A stretch of 64,000 nucleotides of DNA from Solanum dulcamara. Its lineage: Eukaryota > Streptophyta > Magnoliopsida > Solanales > Solanaceae. The notes beneath the pieces are model-generated. The model was not told the DNA's origin and made no database searches. It saw only the letters and a list, made by a program, of their open reading frames with translations. This document shows positions 1 through 12,040 of the stretch, in pieces. Positions within the stretch are counted from its first letter, which is position 1. Each line of letters opens with the position of its first letter. A program made the position numbers and the translations under genes. The stretch lies in contig NC_077242.1 in assembly GCF_947179165.1 (NCBI RefSeq), forward strand, positions 36,763,097-36,827,096. The letters are read 5' to 3'.

Positions 1-887
1 TGCTCGTGTAGAGTAATAGGGCAAAAAATTTGTGGAGCCAAGTCAATTACCATGGAGTAGTACCACTGGCCGTGACCAACACTACTGGCCGTGAAGAGTG
101 GACGTTAACAATGCCGACTTAAATTTTACTAGTTGCTTTAGGATTTGGTTTTGTATTCTATAAATACGCAAACACGTTTTATTTTTAGTGTTACAAAATT
201 TTATAGTTTTTAGAGCATTGAAAAATGTGTTAAGTCAAGTTTCGAAGTATCTTTTTAGAGAATCAAATGTTAGCACAATATTTTATTCGTTCTTGATTTA
301 TTCTTCATTCTTTGATTCAAGGTTTATTATTGCATAAATATAAGTATTGTTTTATGAATTCTACATCAATCCTTGATGATTTAATTATGAATATGAGTAG
401 CTAAACCCCATAACTAGGGTTGGGCGAACCATGATGAATAACAAAGTAAGCGAACGTATAGGTGATTTTCGTTCATTGTTCTACCATGCATTATAGTTTT
501 CTTCATTTTGTTTTCCTTTAAATGTATGCACGCATTAAAAATCTTATGTATTCATTACTTTATTGGGAGTGGGGTGCTGATTAGAAAAAGAAAACTACAG
601 CAAAGATTCAAAGTTACAAACCTTCGTCTATGAACTTGTGCTCGGGAGGGGACATTTTTCTGAGGTCAAAAGCATGGGTTAATTAGATATATATTTGGAG
701 ATTAGAAGGTAAAGAATGAAATTCATCTAATAGCATCAAAATACATTTAGATGTACATAAATTTCTAGATTTTGCATGTGAAGCATTAAAATGATATCAC
801 TATTACTAGATGACTACCGAGTTACTTGTCATGGGGAATACAGTCCTAGCTACCTTCTCATACTATTCAAAACTTTAAGTCTATTTT
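1..887 (+). mobile_element. LTR of a Tat/Athila-type Ty3/gypsy element, first part
   Basis: This is non-coding LTR sequence whose left end lies before the window. A TATAAATA box sits at 159-166. The U5-like words at 395-430 (GAGTAGCTAAACCCC, then ATGATGAATAACAAAGTAAG) match the same region of the LTRs at 10412-11819 and 14723-16272. Those two are oriented by a primer site and a polypurine tract, so I read this LTR as plus strand. It is interrupted at 888 by a solo LTR and resumes at 3735. Two copies of CTGGCCGTGA lie at 66-99. Whether it is a solo LTR or one end of an element cannot be decided here. Confidence 0.7.
159..166 (+). promoter_or_regulatory. TATA box of the LTR
   Basis: TATAAATA lies in the part of the LTR corresponding to TATAAATA at 10883 and 15292 in related LTRs. 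It is probably the core promoter of the retrotransposon. Confidence 0.55.
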
Positions 888-3116
888 TGTCATGACCCAA
901 CTTTGTAGGTCGTGACTGGTGCTTGAGTTGGGTATACATACATACCCTTAGCCCCACTTCACGTGTTAGCAGAATAAACAAAAGTAGAAATTAAAAAGGG
1001 GTCAGTAGAGGGCGCATGAAAACAGCTATAGCACAAGAGGGATGTTAAGTCCATCACGGAACACAAAGCCCAAAACATATATACATAACCCACATCACAA
1101 GTCTAAAGACCTCTACAGAATGATAGCCTAGTCATATGATAGGACAAGGCCCTGTCCTACCCTTAACCAACATGTAAAACAGAAAAGTTAGTACCAAAAT
1201 AGGGCTTCAGACAAAGGAGCACTGCCAACCAACAGGGTGGATGTCCTAAGCGAGCGGATCAGCAAACTGAGTGTCTGTACCTGCAGGCATGTAATGCAGC
1301 CCCCGAAGAAAGGGGGTCAGTACGGAAAATTTACCAAGTATGTAAAGCATGGACTGTAATAGGTAAAGCCATTACCAGAACAGAAGGTGCAAAAATGAGC
1401 AAAGTATCCAAAATATCAAAATGTTTTTCATAACCACAGATAATGTATATAGAAAAACATATGCCATATCCGTCCCTATTATGGGACTTGGTGAACAAAT
1501 CGGGGTCGCCGCTCTATCACTGGCACCACAACACATCATAACTCCAAAGTAGGGAATATCTCCGGGACAAATCATATCATATCAGATGGTCATATAAGAA
1601 AATATCATATCATATGTGTAAATGGAACATCATAACTCCACAAATCAAACACATGTATAGGGCGTACCTTTCCCCTCACGTCGAGGAATGGAGAACGATG
1701 CAGAGAAGTATGCACGATAACAAAACCTGACCCGGGCTCAGTGAAGGAAGTATTGAGGCATCCATGAGTGGAGTAGTGAGAAACTAAATGCACTTTAAAT
1801 CATTTTTGAGACTCGATGGAGTTAATAAAATGAGCTATTATTCAAAAATCAAGATAAGAGTCGTATCAAGTACCTTTTGAGTATCACTATGAGTTATATC
1901 CAAATAGAACTTTTGGAATCATATACTCGTATCTAGGCACGATAAAATATCCTTTGGAAAATCAAAAAGTTGGCCATCCTAGCGGTTCTACGAATAGGAA
2001 CTTTCTTGGAATCATATAAAAGTCATATACTTGTTTCATAAAAACTATGCCAAAAGGAAGATTAGATTTATATACTTATGTCAAAACATTCCAAGAGAAA
2101 GAATGGTTAGGTTTACATACTTATGCCAAAGACATGCCAAAAGAAGGAACGGTTAGCTTTACATACCTCTTATGGATTACTCTCACCCATGTTTGCCTCG
2201 TCGTCTTTTGAACCTATTTAACATGAGAGTAATACTAAGGTTAATAAACTTTCACTTTCCAATTTCCAACTCTACATCCATGTATCCATAGGAATTATTT
2301 CCTTATTCATTTCCCTTAACTAGCTTATTACTAGCTCCGAAGTTACCAAAAATTAGGCAGCATCTCCCCTATAACTTCAACATCCCCGAGATTTCAAATC
2401 GACCAAAATATCAAAAACCATACCAACAACAAAAACCATCAAAATCACTTCAACATTACCCAATACAACTCCAAACAACTAGCTCCGAACTACGATACCA
2501 AAATGGAGTTCTTAGCCTTTATTTCGTAAAATATTTTACCATATGAAATGGAGGGTCGTGTGGATGAAACCAGAAGAAATAACACCCCTTTTGAGTACTT
2601 TCCATCCCTGCAACACGCAATTAAACCACCCACAACCTGCAACACCACAATAACAACACACTACTCGACTTTGATTTACCTACTACGACTTCAATTTAGT
2701 TTGTTTCTAACGTCAAGCATCATTATACACTTTTTCCACTTCCAGCCTCACTTAAGACATGTAATATACCCCATAAAAACATCATAAACTTCAATTTGAA
2801 AGGGAAAGCCTTACCTTGCCTGAAACTCGCCAAAACTCGCCTCGAAAGCTCTTCTAGCGCGACTGAAACTTCGTGGCTTTGTTTTTCCATTTGGGGTGCT
2901 CAAAATAATAAATTTATATTAATTAAACCTTCATACCTTCATACTATACCCCATATAATTAATTCACAGAACAAAATCGGAGAACTTACCTTTTTCTCCT
3001 CCTAAAACTGTAGCTCTTTCTTCTCTCTAGCTTAAGTTTCTCTTCTCTTCTTTTTTTCTAGAAATTTCTTGGATATAAGATGACTTATAGGATAAAATGA
3101 ACTTAAAGTCATAAAT

Positions 3117-3128
3117 TATATATATATA
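3117..3128 (-). promoter_or_regulatory. TATA box in minus-strand solo LTR
   Basis: An alternating TA run reads CCTATATATATA on the minus strand. It lies just downstream (in minus direction) of the 24-bp U3 repeats. Confidence 0.5.
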
Positions 3129-3144
3129 GGCCACTTTAGGAGGG

Positions 3145-3216
3145 GACACATGTCATTCCCTAAGTAGTGACACATGTCAAGCCCTAAGTAGTAACACGTG
3201 TCAAGCCCTTATTAGG
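3145..3216. repeat. Three tandem 24-bp repeats with CACGTG-like cores
   Basis: Three adjacent 24-bp units (3145-3168, 3169-3192, 3193-3216) each carry ACACATGTCA or ACACGTGTCA followed by CCCTAAGTAGT-like sequence. The third has the perfect palindrome ACACGTGT at 3194-3201, a G-box core. They lie upstream of the LTR's TATA box, where enhancer repeats are expected. A regulatory role is inference. Confidence 0.75.
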
Positions 3217-3607
3217 ACAACACATACCTTCCTCCAATCACGGGCTTCCACATGGCATGTGGGGGGGGGGTCTACCACCCTTGCTCCAGCTGCTGCCATG
3301 TGGCACTCTCTCATGCTGCCATGTGGCACTGTCTTTTCCTCTTGTGGGTTTGTAATCTCGTCTTACTTTACAAACCTATTTAATCCTTGCTACATAAGCT
3401 TGGTATGTACTCAAATAACTTAAGTATGTAAGATTTCCAAGATGGTAGCTTACATAAATAAGTTGAGTCCTACAACTCATTATTCGGTCTCCAACTTCTT
3501 CTGAATTCTTATAACTCTATTTCCAATCTTCTCTACTATGGGGTATTGCAATCTCCTTTCCTTAGAGTTGTTTGATAGAGTTATAGATTACCCAGATCAC
3601 ATGGTAA

Positions 3608-3694
3608 CTCTTAAGAAGCTTAAGAGTTCTTAAGAAGTCTTAAGAAGCTTTTAGAAGCTTTAAGAAACTTTAGGAAATCTTAAGAAACTTAAGA
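3608..3694. repeat. Short-period CTTAAGAA repeat
   Basis: A run of imperfect 9-12 bp units built on CTTAAGAA(G/A) lies close to the right end of the solo LTR, that is, at its U3 start in minus orientation. It is a local slippage repeat. No coding potential is seen. Confidence 0.7.
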
Positions 3695-3729
3695 ACACAT
3701 TTCAAGGTACAAAAGTACGGGGTGTAACA

Positions 3730-3956
3730 ATTTTACTCTGTTACTGCAAATACTAATACTTGTTACTAATTAAACAATCAAAATCCCAAGTTTACTTTAT
3801 GCATTTTTACATTTGGAAAATAGTGACTACAATTGAACATAAGTGTTAGTAGACTTATTTTATTTGCATTCCCTATGCATTCGACCCCAATCTAGTTGGG
3901 TTCTTTATTTGATGGCGACCATTTTGTACTTCTTAATTAGAGTGTATGTTTGGGCA
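3730..3956 (+). mobile_element. LTR of a Tat/Athila-type element, second part
   Basis: This continues the LTR of 1-887 after the solo LTR and the second copy of its TSD. The end (about 3865-3956) parallels the end of the LTR at 10412-11819, with a CGACCYYRA...TRGTTGGGT run, and finishes GTTTGGGCA at 3956. At 3957 the sequence changes at once to gypsy RT on the same strand, so this LTR had inserted into that pol. The upstream part of the pol would lie before the window. Confidence 0.65.
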
Positions 3957-6720
3957 TATCAGAGGTCCTTTCTATTTCTATTATGCCATATTGGATGACA
4001 TCAGCTGAGTTGAAGGAGTTGAAAGTTTAGTTGCAATATTTTCTTAGTAAGGGGTTTATTCATCTGAGTGCATCTCCTTAGGGTGTTCAGTCTTTTTTGT
4101 AAAGAAGAAATATAAGAGTACGCATATGTGTATTGATTATCACCAGTTGAACAAGGTCACTATTCAAAATAAGTATCCATTTCCCTTCATAGATGATTTG
4201 TATGATTAGTTGTAGGGTGCATCAGTCTTTTATAAGATTGACTTAAGGTATGGATGTTATCAGCTTAAGATTAAGATTGAGGATATTCCTAAGACATGTT
4301 TTCAAACAAGGTATGAGCATTATGAGTTTTTGGTTATATATTTCAGACTTACTAATACTCCTACAACTTTTATGATCTTGATGAATGGTGATTTCAAACC
4401 ATATCTAGATATGTTCATTAATGTATTCATTGATTAAATCTTGGTGCATTATGGCGGTAAGGATGAGCACAAGAATTACCTCAAGATTGTGTTTGAGTTG
4501 ATGAAAAAAAAGCAGTTATATGCTTAATTTTCTAAGTGTGTGTTTTAGTTGCCCTCAATTTCCTTTCTAGGGCATGTGGTTTCTAAAGAATGAGTGATGA
4601 TTGATCCACAAAAGATCAAAATAGTTAACAATTAGTCTAGGCACACTTTGGTTTAAGAAATTCCAGTTTTGTGGGGCTAACCAATTATTGCCACTGATTC
4701 ATGAAAAATTTGCTTCTATAGCATCTAAGTTGACCCATGTGACTAAGAGAGAGGTACCATTCTAATGGTAGGATGAATGTGAGAAGAGCTTCCAAAAGCT
4801 TAAAACTTTCCTTAGCATAACACCTATTTTGGCTTACCTGTGGAAGGTAAAGATTTTGTAGTTTACTTTGATGCTTCATATTTTGTTTTGTGTGCTATTT
4901 TGATATAGGATAAGCAAGTTATTACATATGCCTCTATACAGTTGAAGGTTCATGAGAAGAACTATCTCACTCATGATTCGGAGTTGGAAGGTATAGTTTT
5001 TGCTCTAAAATTTAGAGGCATTATCTCTATGGTGTATGGTATGAGGTATTCACTGATCACCACAACCTTGAACATATGTTCGCTTAAAGAGATTTGAATC
5101 TGAGACATCAAAAATGGATGGAAATTCGCAAAAATTATGGCGTGAGTAGCTTGTATCATCTAGGTAAGGCTAATGTGGTAGCTCATACATTAAGAGGGAT
5201 ATTTGTGAGCATGGGTAGTTTGGCTCTTTTGGAGACTTTGAGGAGTCCATTGTCTACAGAGGTTCAAACTTTGGCTAACGTTCTTATAAGTCTTGGGTTG
5301 TTGGATTTCAGTAGAGTATTGGATGGTGTAGAGGCAAGGGCTTTGTTTCTAGATCTAATTAAGGCTAGACAGTTTAATGATACTAAGATAAGAAAGACTC
5401 GTGATAAGGTATTGTAAGGGGAAGCTAAGAAAGTGGTGATAGATAATGAAGGTGATCTTAGGATCAAATGGTGTATGTATGTGACATATTTTCATGATTT
5501 GATCAAGACTATTCTGAGTGAGGCTCGCAATATCAAATATTCTATACATCCTAGAGACACCAAGATACATTATGACTTGAGGCATCAATACTAATGGGGT
5601 CGAATGAAGCTTGATATTCTGGAGTTTATAGCTCAATGTTTGAATTTTTAACAGGTTAAGTATGATCACTTGAGGCCCAGAGGTACTCTTCAAAGGATGG
5701 CCATTACTGGATGAAAGTGATTGCCTTGGAATTTGTGGTTAGTATTTTGAATACCTTGGGTAAGTTTGAATCTATTTAGGTAATTGTAAACAATTTGAGT
5801 AAGTCTACATACTTCATACTGGTTAAGGTGACTTATAATTTAGAGAAGTTGGACAAGATTTATCATGAGATTTTTTGGTTGCATGGAGTTTCGATCTTCA
5901 TTTTTGATAGGGGTACACAGTTTACTTTTAACTTTTGGAGAACCTTCCAGGCTGAGTTGGGCCCCAAAATGGATTTGAGTACAAATTTTCACCCTCAGAG
6001 CAATGGATAACCTAAGCATACTATTAGATATTGGAACACATGCTCTATGCGTGTGTAATCAACTTTGGTGATCATTGGGACTTGTTCTTACCATTAATTG
6101 ATTTTGCATATAATTATATTTATACTCATATATTGATATGATTCCATTTGAGGTGATCTATGGGAGGCGGTATAGATCTCTTATTGGTTGGTTTGATCAA
6201 TTTGAGGTGATGTCGTAGGGTACTGATCTTTTGAGGAAGTCTTTGGAGAAGGTTAAGATGATTCAAAATAGTCTTCTGGTGGCCTAATGTAGATAGAAGG
6301 AATATGAATATTAGAATACTAATGGTAGAGGAGTTGGTTTTGCTTAATGTTTCACTCATGAAGAGTATGACAAGGTTTAGGAAGAAAGGTAATTTGACTC
6401 TGTGGTTTATTGGTCCTTTTAGGATTCTTAAAAGTGTGGGGGATGTAGCCTATGAGTTGTCCTTTCCTCCAGGTTTGTCAAGTGTTCATTCAGTGTTTCA
6501 TGTGTCTATTCTTAAGAAGTTTCATGGTAATAGTAACTATATCATCTAGTGGGATTCGGTGTTATTTGATGAGAGCTTGTCATATGAGGAGGAGCCGATG
6601 CTATTATAGACAAGAAGGTCTGCAAGTTGAGATCTAGAGTCATTCCATCTAAGAACATACAGTGGAAAAATTGGCATGTATAGTATCCCACTTAGGAGAC
6701 TAAATCAGACATGTGTAGTA
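3957..6720 (+). pseudogene. Decayed Ty3/gypsy pol (RT, RNase H, integrase)
   Basis: Pol of a chromovirus-like LTR retrotransposon: reverse transcription and integration. Translated similarity is recognisable in several frames. RT from about 3970 has [23 protein letters not shown] and [15 protein letters not shown], so the first catalytic Asp is kept. The motif normally reading FIDDIL has a stop at about 4435 (FID-stop-IL), destroying the active site. RNase H lies at about 4700-5095. The integrase zinc-finger region is at about 5495-5690 (SIHPRDTKIHYDLRH) and the core at 5790-6010 (FDRGTQFTFNFW, FHPQSNG then a stop). The C-terminal part is at 6300-6720 (GPFRILKSVGDVAYEL, SVHSVFHVSILKKF). Many stops and frameshifts make it non-functional. 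The RT start is cut off by the LTR ending at 3956. Confidence 0.88.
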
Positions 6721-7169
6721 GATATCCTCAAGTATTTGTAGAGTCTAGTAATCTTTCTTTCTATTCCTTCCTTCTATCCGTTGCTCCTTATTCTTATTTT
6801 TGACATTCGATGATGGCTGTGTGTTTAATTAGTGTATGATTTAATGACCTTCCCCATTGTTATAGTTAGATTTACTATAACAAAAGACTTATTAGTTATG
6901 GTGACCTTTGCTATAGTGAAGGTCAAGATTTTAATTTCATATTTTAAGTCAGTTTTTTGCCCAGTCTTGGTTATAAATTATAATAATCGAACAAAGAATC
7001 CCAAAGGAGAGTTTTTCAAGACTCGAGGCTTTTTCTCTATTGAGGTAAGTGTATCTAATCCATCTTTTCCTTTTGTAATCTATTCTTTTCATAAATTGAA
7101 GGGTAAGTTCTTTATAGAATTTTATGAGCCATCTGTTAATTATTATTAGGGTAGAATTCTTAGGGAGGG
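6721..7169 (+). other. 3' untranslated part of the gypsy element and polypurine tract
   Basis: Non-coding sequence between the pol remnant and its 3' LTR. The purine run AGGGAGGG at 7162-7169 abuts the LTR start and is the expected primer for plus-strand DNA synthesis. Two short hairpins occur: GTTATAG/CTATAAC at 6859-6881 and TGACCTT/AAGGTCA at 6902-6925. Confidence 0.6.
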
Positions 7170-9143
7170 TGTAAGATGCCAAAAGTTGGAAGAGTAAAAA
7201 AAATGGAGTCTAATGGAGTTGTCATGGAAATTAAAGCTTTTTGGCACCAAGAGGACTTCATAAAGCACTTCATGGGTCGTGAAGAGGACCATGGACCGTG
7301 AAGGGGCAACGTAGTCTATCCCTGGTGCAATTAAAGTTTGGGTGAGGAACACGAGGGGAACCACTACCCGTGGTGGGAACCATGAACCATGGTGGCCTCT
7401 GTGGAAGTCACCCCTCCAACCCAAGTTAGAGTCCTCTCACTACGACCACCACCATGGGTCGTAGTAGGATTCATGGTCCATGGTGGCCCTTCCATATAGG
7501 AGATTGTTTCAGTTAAGATTAAGAGTGTTTTGGTCTTTTCCCTATTAATTAATTAATGAATGTGAATAGTTTTGGGGGTTTATTCTATCTCATTAACTAC
7601 CCTAAGCCCTTCTAACCCTTTTATTCACACCCTAACACTCAAAATCCCCAAAATCTTCTCTCTAAAGTTCTTCTCAAGGGTTTTCTTCTTCCTTAAGCTA
7701 GTTCCAAGGGATATCAAGGAGAAGACTTCAATTCATTGCAATTTAGGGCTTCTAAAGCTTAATGTATGAGGGAATTCATCCATGAGACATTTCACCCATG
7801 GAGTCCTAAGGGTTTTTCCAAGTTATCCATATGAATTCTTCTCCTGAAAGCCCAGGTTTCGTGAAATTACATTGGGTCTTCTTAGTTATGATTTATTTTA
7901 TGATTATTGATTAAATTATGCATAATTCACATCATACTGCATAATTTTAATGAAATCTTTATGAATGACTCCCAAGTTTTATGAATGACTCATGAAAGGT
8001 TATAAATGATGTTCCAAGGAAGTAATTATAGTGTTAAAGGTAATTCTCACACAATCATGTTAAAGTGGTGAAAGGACATTTTAACTAATTCATGGATTCT
8101 TATGAAACAATCATGGTAATGAGTTATTCTAATGATTTCTTTATGATGAGGATTGATATATTTTATTGTCTTTCCTAATGATGTTAATGACTAGGATTTA
8201 TGACTTGCATTGGGATAATGACTAAGCACCGAGAGATATTTAAGGTGGGGTTCAGTCCAGTAGCCATAGTAGCTACCCAAGAGAATCCTAGTAGTAATAT
8301 TTCATCCCTAACTACATTACCCGCATAGGTTTACGATGCCAATATAGCCTAGACAGTGGATCCACATATAGCTCATGATTATGATGTTCTCATGTAGTGT
8401 ACTTTGGCAAAGTAGTCTCTCCCTTCTCGATGTAGGAGTTACATCAAATTTTATGTCATAGCTCATATGATCTTACATATCGGTTAAAGGTCCTATCCTA
8501 CACCAAGGTATATGAAAATGTATAAAGCTCTCATGATGATGTTTTGATGCATTGACCATATGATTATGTTGTTTTAAGATTTTCAAGGTTTTACTCATGT
8601 TTTAAGATATTGGTCATGCATCTGATGATTCATATTAAATATGTCATATATTTATTGTTCATGCATACTTCTCACATACCTAGTGCATTCAATGTACTAA
8701 CACATACTTTTTTCTTACATTATATCATAACGTAGGGTTGGACAATCATCACGCACCTCCCACTCGTGGATAGAATTGAGTCTTATTTTCTTATAGTTCG
8801 TGAGTCCTCAAGCTTTGAGGACAACACTTTTATCTTTTCATCATTCTTTTGACTTTTATATGTTTTCATGGGTCAGCTAGAAGCTTGTCTTATGCCCCCA
8901 TCTAGTTAAGTAGAGGCATGTTGGATATCATAGATTCTATGTTGTCTTTTCATTTTGAGTTTGAGACTTGTTCTTTTTTATTGAGATTTCCCATGTTGAG
9001 ACTTTATTTTCGCATCTATGTCTTAGATTTATTGCTTTACTTACCTCATGTATGCTCGCGAACGATATGCTATGAGACTTATTTGGGGTCCCTCACAATT
9101 CTAATCGCCCTATTATACCTAGGGCCTATCTTGGGTCATGACA
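7170..9143 (+). mobile_element. 3' LTR of the decayed gypsy element
   Basis: A 1974-bp LTR starts TGTAAGATGCC directly after a polypurine tract and ends GGGTCATGACA. It is related along its length to the LTR that starts at 9906. U3 (7260-7490) carries many copies of palindromic words around CCATGGNCC(G/A)TGG. No initiator-Met primer site follows the end, and what follows is another pol 3' end. This arrangement fits a recombined tandem of LTR-internal-LTR with most of the second internal region lost, or two separate truncated insertions. Confidence 0.8.
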
Positions 9144-9905
9144 TAGGGTAATTGACCATGCTTTAAATTATTTGATAGTTCGAAGTTGGTGAAGTCACCT
9201 TGATAGGACTCGAGTTGGTGTATGAGGCTATAGAGAAGGGGAGATTGATTCGACAGGGATTGAAGACAGACCACAGTCGACAAAAGTCCTATTTAGATAT
9301 GAGGAGAAGAGAAATTATATTTGAGGTTGATGATTTGGTTTACTTGAAAATTTCACCCATGAAGGGTGTGGTGTACTTGGTAAGAAAGGAAAGGTGGCAT
9401 ATGCATTGGATTTGCCTCAGATTTGGCATTGGTGCAGCCAGTGTTCCATGTGTTGTTGTTGAAAAAGTTTGTTCGTGAACCTAGCTCCTTTTTTCCTTTG
9501 GACAGAATTGGTGTAAAAGAGAGTCTTTTATATGAGGAGATTCGGTTGAGATCCTAGATCAGGAAAATAGAAAGTTGAGGAACAAGGAAGTAGCTTCAGT
9601 TAAGTTTTATGGAGTAACTAAAAGATTGAGAGTGCTACATGGAAAGCCGAAGACGATACGATATTCCGATCCCCTTCTTGATCCCTTCATCCCAAATCAT
9701 GTGTTTTATTCATTATCATGTTTTCATATGCATTCATGTTCATGAAATGAGTTTTAAGTCATGTTTTAGCTTGAGATTGAATATTTCATATTTTATACAC
9801 TTTCAATATGATTTACATTCATGTTGGACTGCTATGTTTCTTTCATATTCCATTCATGCTCGCTTTAGTCCCATTAGAGGGCATATGGTCCCAAGGGGGA
9901 CATAT
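9144..9905 (+). pseudogene. 3' end of a second gypsy pol (integrase C-terminus) and polypurine tract
   Basis: The fragment around 9190-9660 is the C-terminal integrase part of a chromovirus-like pol. The readable stretch 9200-9478 contains LVYEAIEKGRLIRQGLKT, SRQKSYLDMRRREI and DDLVYLKISPMKG, all typical of this region. A frameshift follows near VYLVRKERW; then come shadows of the GPY-type and chromodomain-like tail, including NKEVASVK-like sequence near 9580. Everything upstream (gag, protease, RT, RNase H, integrase core) is missing. Purines AAGGGGGA at 9893-9900, just before the LTR at 9906, mark the polypurine tract. Confidence 0.8.
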
Positions 9906-10411
9906 TGTAAGACTCCGAAAGTTGGAAAGTCAAAAAACAAGGTTCAATAGATGTTTCTGAGATAAATCTCAGCGTTTGGCAATAGGTAGCTCTCCACAAA
10001 GCCTTCCACAAGTCGTAGTGCTCTTCAGGAGCTGTGGAGAGAACCTGTGAAGGCCACTATTGACAAAGGGAATTTGGAGAAGGGACCATGAAAGGATTCA
10101 CGACCCGTGGTGTGAAACACAAGCTGTGATGTGGTCCATGAGCCCTACTCCCCAAATTCCTTTTTAAGGTGCACACCACAGAAGGGAACCATGAGGCATG
10201 GTGGCTTCCGTGGAGGATCCCCCTTCTGACCAACTCAATTTTTTTTCTAAGTTTATTACCATGACCACCGCCATGGGGCGTGGTGAGGTTAAAGGACCAT
10301 GGTGGGTCCCCCATCATGGTGATTTCCAATTTTCAAATTAGGATATTTTGGTCATTCCCTATGTTTTCATGAATGAATTTGGAAGGTTTTGGGGAGTTTC
10401 TTCTAACCTAT
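9906..10411 (+). mobile_element. 3' LTR of the second gypsy element, part 1 of 3
   Basis: The LTR starts TGTAAGACTCCGAAAG right after the polypurine tract. Its order of blocks matches the LTR at 7170-9143. It is interrupted after CCTAT (10407-10411) by the retrotransposon at 10412-16272. U3 (10080-10320) is rich in CCATGG and CACGG/CCGTG words. Confidence 0.8.
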
Positions 10412-10631
10412 TGATGTGAGGCCAAAAATACATATTTTTAATCGTTAATTATCTAACACTTAGTATTTTTATTTTTCCTTTTTAAGCATAAATTTTATGG
10501 ATTGTGCTAAATAGTGTATTTTATTTGTAGGATTAATTTGACGCAAAAATGAAGAAATTTGGAGCCAAAATGAATTAAAGATGAAAGATTAAACAAGAAA
10601 ATAAAGCGGACAACTTATTGGATTAAATTGG

Positions 10632-10635
<4 letters not shown>

Positions 10636-10689
<54 letters not shown>
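10636..10689. repeat. (AT)n microsatellite
   Basis: About 27 uninterrupted AT units lie inside the 5' LTR. The 3' LTR has only a short interrupted TATATATAT run at the same place, so the array expanded after insertion or contracted in the other copy. Confidence 0.95.
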
Positions 10690-10690
<1 letters not shown>

Positions 10691-10882
10691 GAGCAGCAAC
10701 AACAACATGCAAATTGATTCAAATTTGAAGGAATTACTACTGTCGCGTGAAAGCTAACCACAAGGCAGCAGCGGTTGAATCCGTTCCAGCCAATATTCAC
10801 ACGTACAGTAACCCAATTCTTTGGGTTTTGGGTTTCTCAATTAGTTTTAGACTGAGTTAATTTATTTGGGGTTCTCTACATC

Positions 10883-10890
10883 TATAAATA
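10883..10890 (+). promoter_or_regulatory. TATA box of the 5' LTR
   Basis: TATAAATA in the sequence CATCTATAAATAGTCC is conserved exactly at 15292-15299 in the 3' LTR. It is the likely core promoter for the element's RNA. Confidence 0.65.
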
Positions 10891-11823
10891 GTCCATAAAA
10901 ATAATTCTTCTAGAGAACTAACACACAACTCACAATTAACTTTTAACCTAGGACTTAGAATTTTATAGATTGAAAATTTTGGAAGATCCACCGTGAAGAC
11001 CGGAGAAAATTGATTTATTCTTTCTTCTCTATTTTTTTAATATCTTCAAGAATTCAAGATTGTGAATTTATTCTATTCAATTTTGCAAGTTCATAATTAA
11101 GATTTTGTCTATAATTTCTAAATTGTAATTTTCAAACTATGAGTGGCTAAATTGCATAATTGGGTTTGTGGAAACTATGATGAATTATCAAAGTAAGTTT
11201 ATGTAAAAAGTGATTCTTGAATAATTTTTATAAATGTATTATTTTTCTCTTCATTTTGATTGTTTTTTAACGGTTGCAAATATTAGAACTCGCCTTATTC
11301 TTATTTGTCGGATCAAGGAGGTAACGAATGGAAAAAGATATTAAACAATGAGATTTGGAGCTAATCATCCTCATCTAATTAGCTTGAACGGATCAAGGGA
11401 TAGGGGATAGGGTTAGTAAAGTATACACTCGTAGACAGATCAAGTTGCGTAGTGAAATTCACTTATTTTCTAGATCAAGGACTTATGTCACCTTAACTTA
11501 CCGATCTTGCATGCTAAGAACTAACATCAATTATTAATACAATATTCTAGCTGAGTTATGAAATCATGGGGAACACTTTCCTAGTTACTTCTAATAATCT
11601 AAATACAAATAAATATTTAGTCAAAGCTATTATTTTTCTTTTTGTTTTTGTTTCAATTTAAATCCCCCCCTTTTTTAAACAAGGACTATCAAGTTAAATT
11701 TTTCTATTGACAATATTCTTTCATAGTCTCTATGGGATCGACCTCGACTCATAGTTGGGTAAATATATTGCAAGCAACTGTTTATATTTCTTTTCGAGAA
11801 GTATACTTGGTTGATACCAAAAA

Positions 11824-11838
11824 TGGCGCCGTTGCCGG
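11824..11838 (+). promoter_or_regulatory. Primer binding site for tRNA-Asp
   Basis: TGGCGCCGTTGCCGG starts four bases after the 5' LTR end. It is complementary to the 3' end of plant tRNA-Asp(GTC) including CCA, where reverse transcription would start. This primer is commonly used by Athila/Tat-type elements. Confidence 0.85.
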
Positions 11839-12040
11839 AGAATATGGATTAGAAATTGTCTTTAGTAGATATTTTGATTTGTAGTCCTTAGTTTTTAGTT
11901 TATTATTTTTTTAGTATTATTTTTGCATTTTTTTTATTATTACTATTGTTATTTTTATTGTTATTTTTATTCTTCTTGAGATGTAATCTGAAAAAGTATG
12001 TAGTGATAAGTGTTCCTGTAATTCTTATACTTTTGATATT

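Larger units (their letters stand above)
888..3729 (-). mobile_element. Solo LTR (gypsy, TGTTACACCCC type), minus strand
   Basis: A 2842-bp block begins TGTCATGACCC and ends GGGGTGTAACA. It is flanked by the direct repeat ATTTT at 883-887 and 3730-3734. It interrupts the surrounding LTR cleanly. There is no coding region and only one LTR, so it is a solo LTR left by LTR-LTR recombination. Read on the minus strand it starts TGTTACACCCC, and its TATA box (3117-3128) lies downstream of a U3 repeat block (3145-3216), which supports minus orientation. It is related to the solo LTRs at 30148-33324 and 17148-19468: all share the stretch with TCGTCTYACTTTA and the aligned block towards the U3 end. 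Confidence 0.85.
10412..11819 (+). repeat. 5' LTR of the non-autonomous element
   Basis: The 1408-bp LTR begins TGATGTGAGG and ends TTGATACCA. It contains an (AT)n run at 10636-10689, a TATAAATA box at 10883-10890 and the U5 word GAGTGGCTAAATTGC at 11141. It lacks the SINE fragment and the inverted repeat found in the 3' copy. Confidence 0.88.

Noticed and set aside
10615..10800. Minus-strand frame with an Ile-Tyr repeat
   Set aside because: It is translated (AT)n microsatellite.
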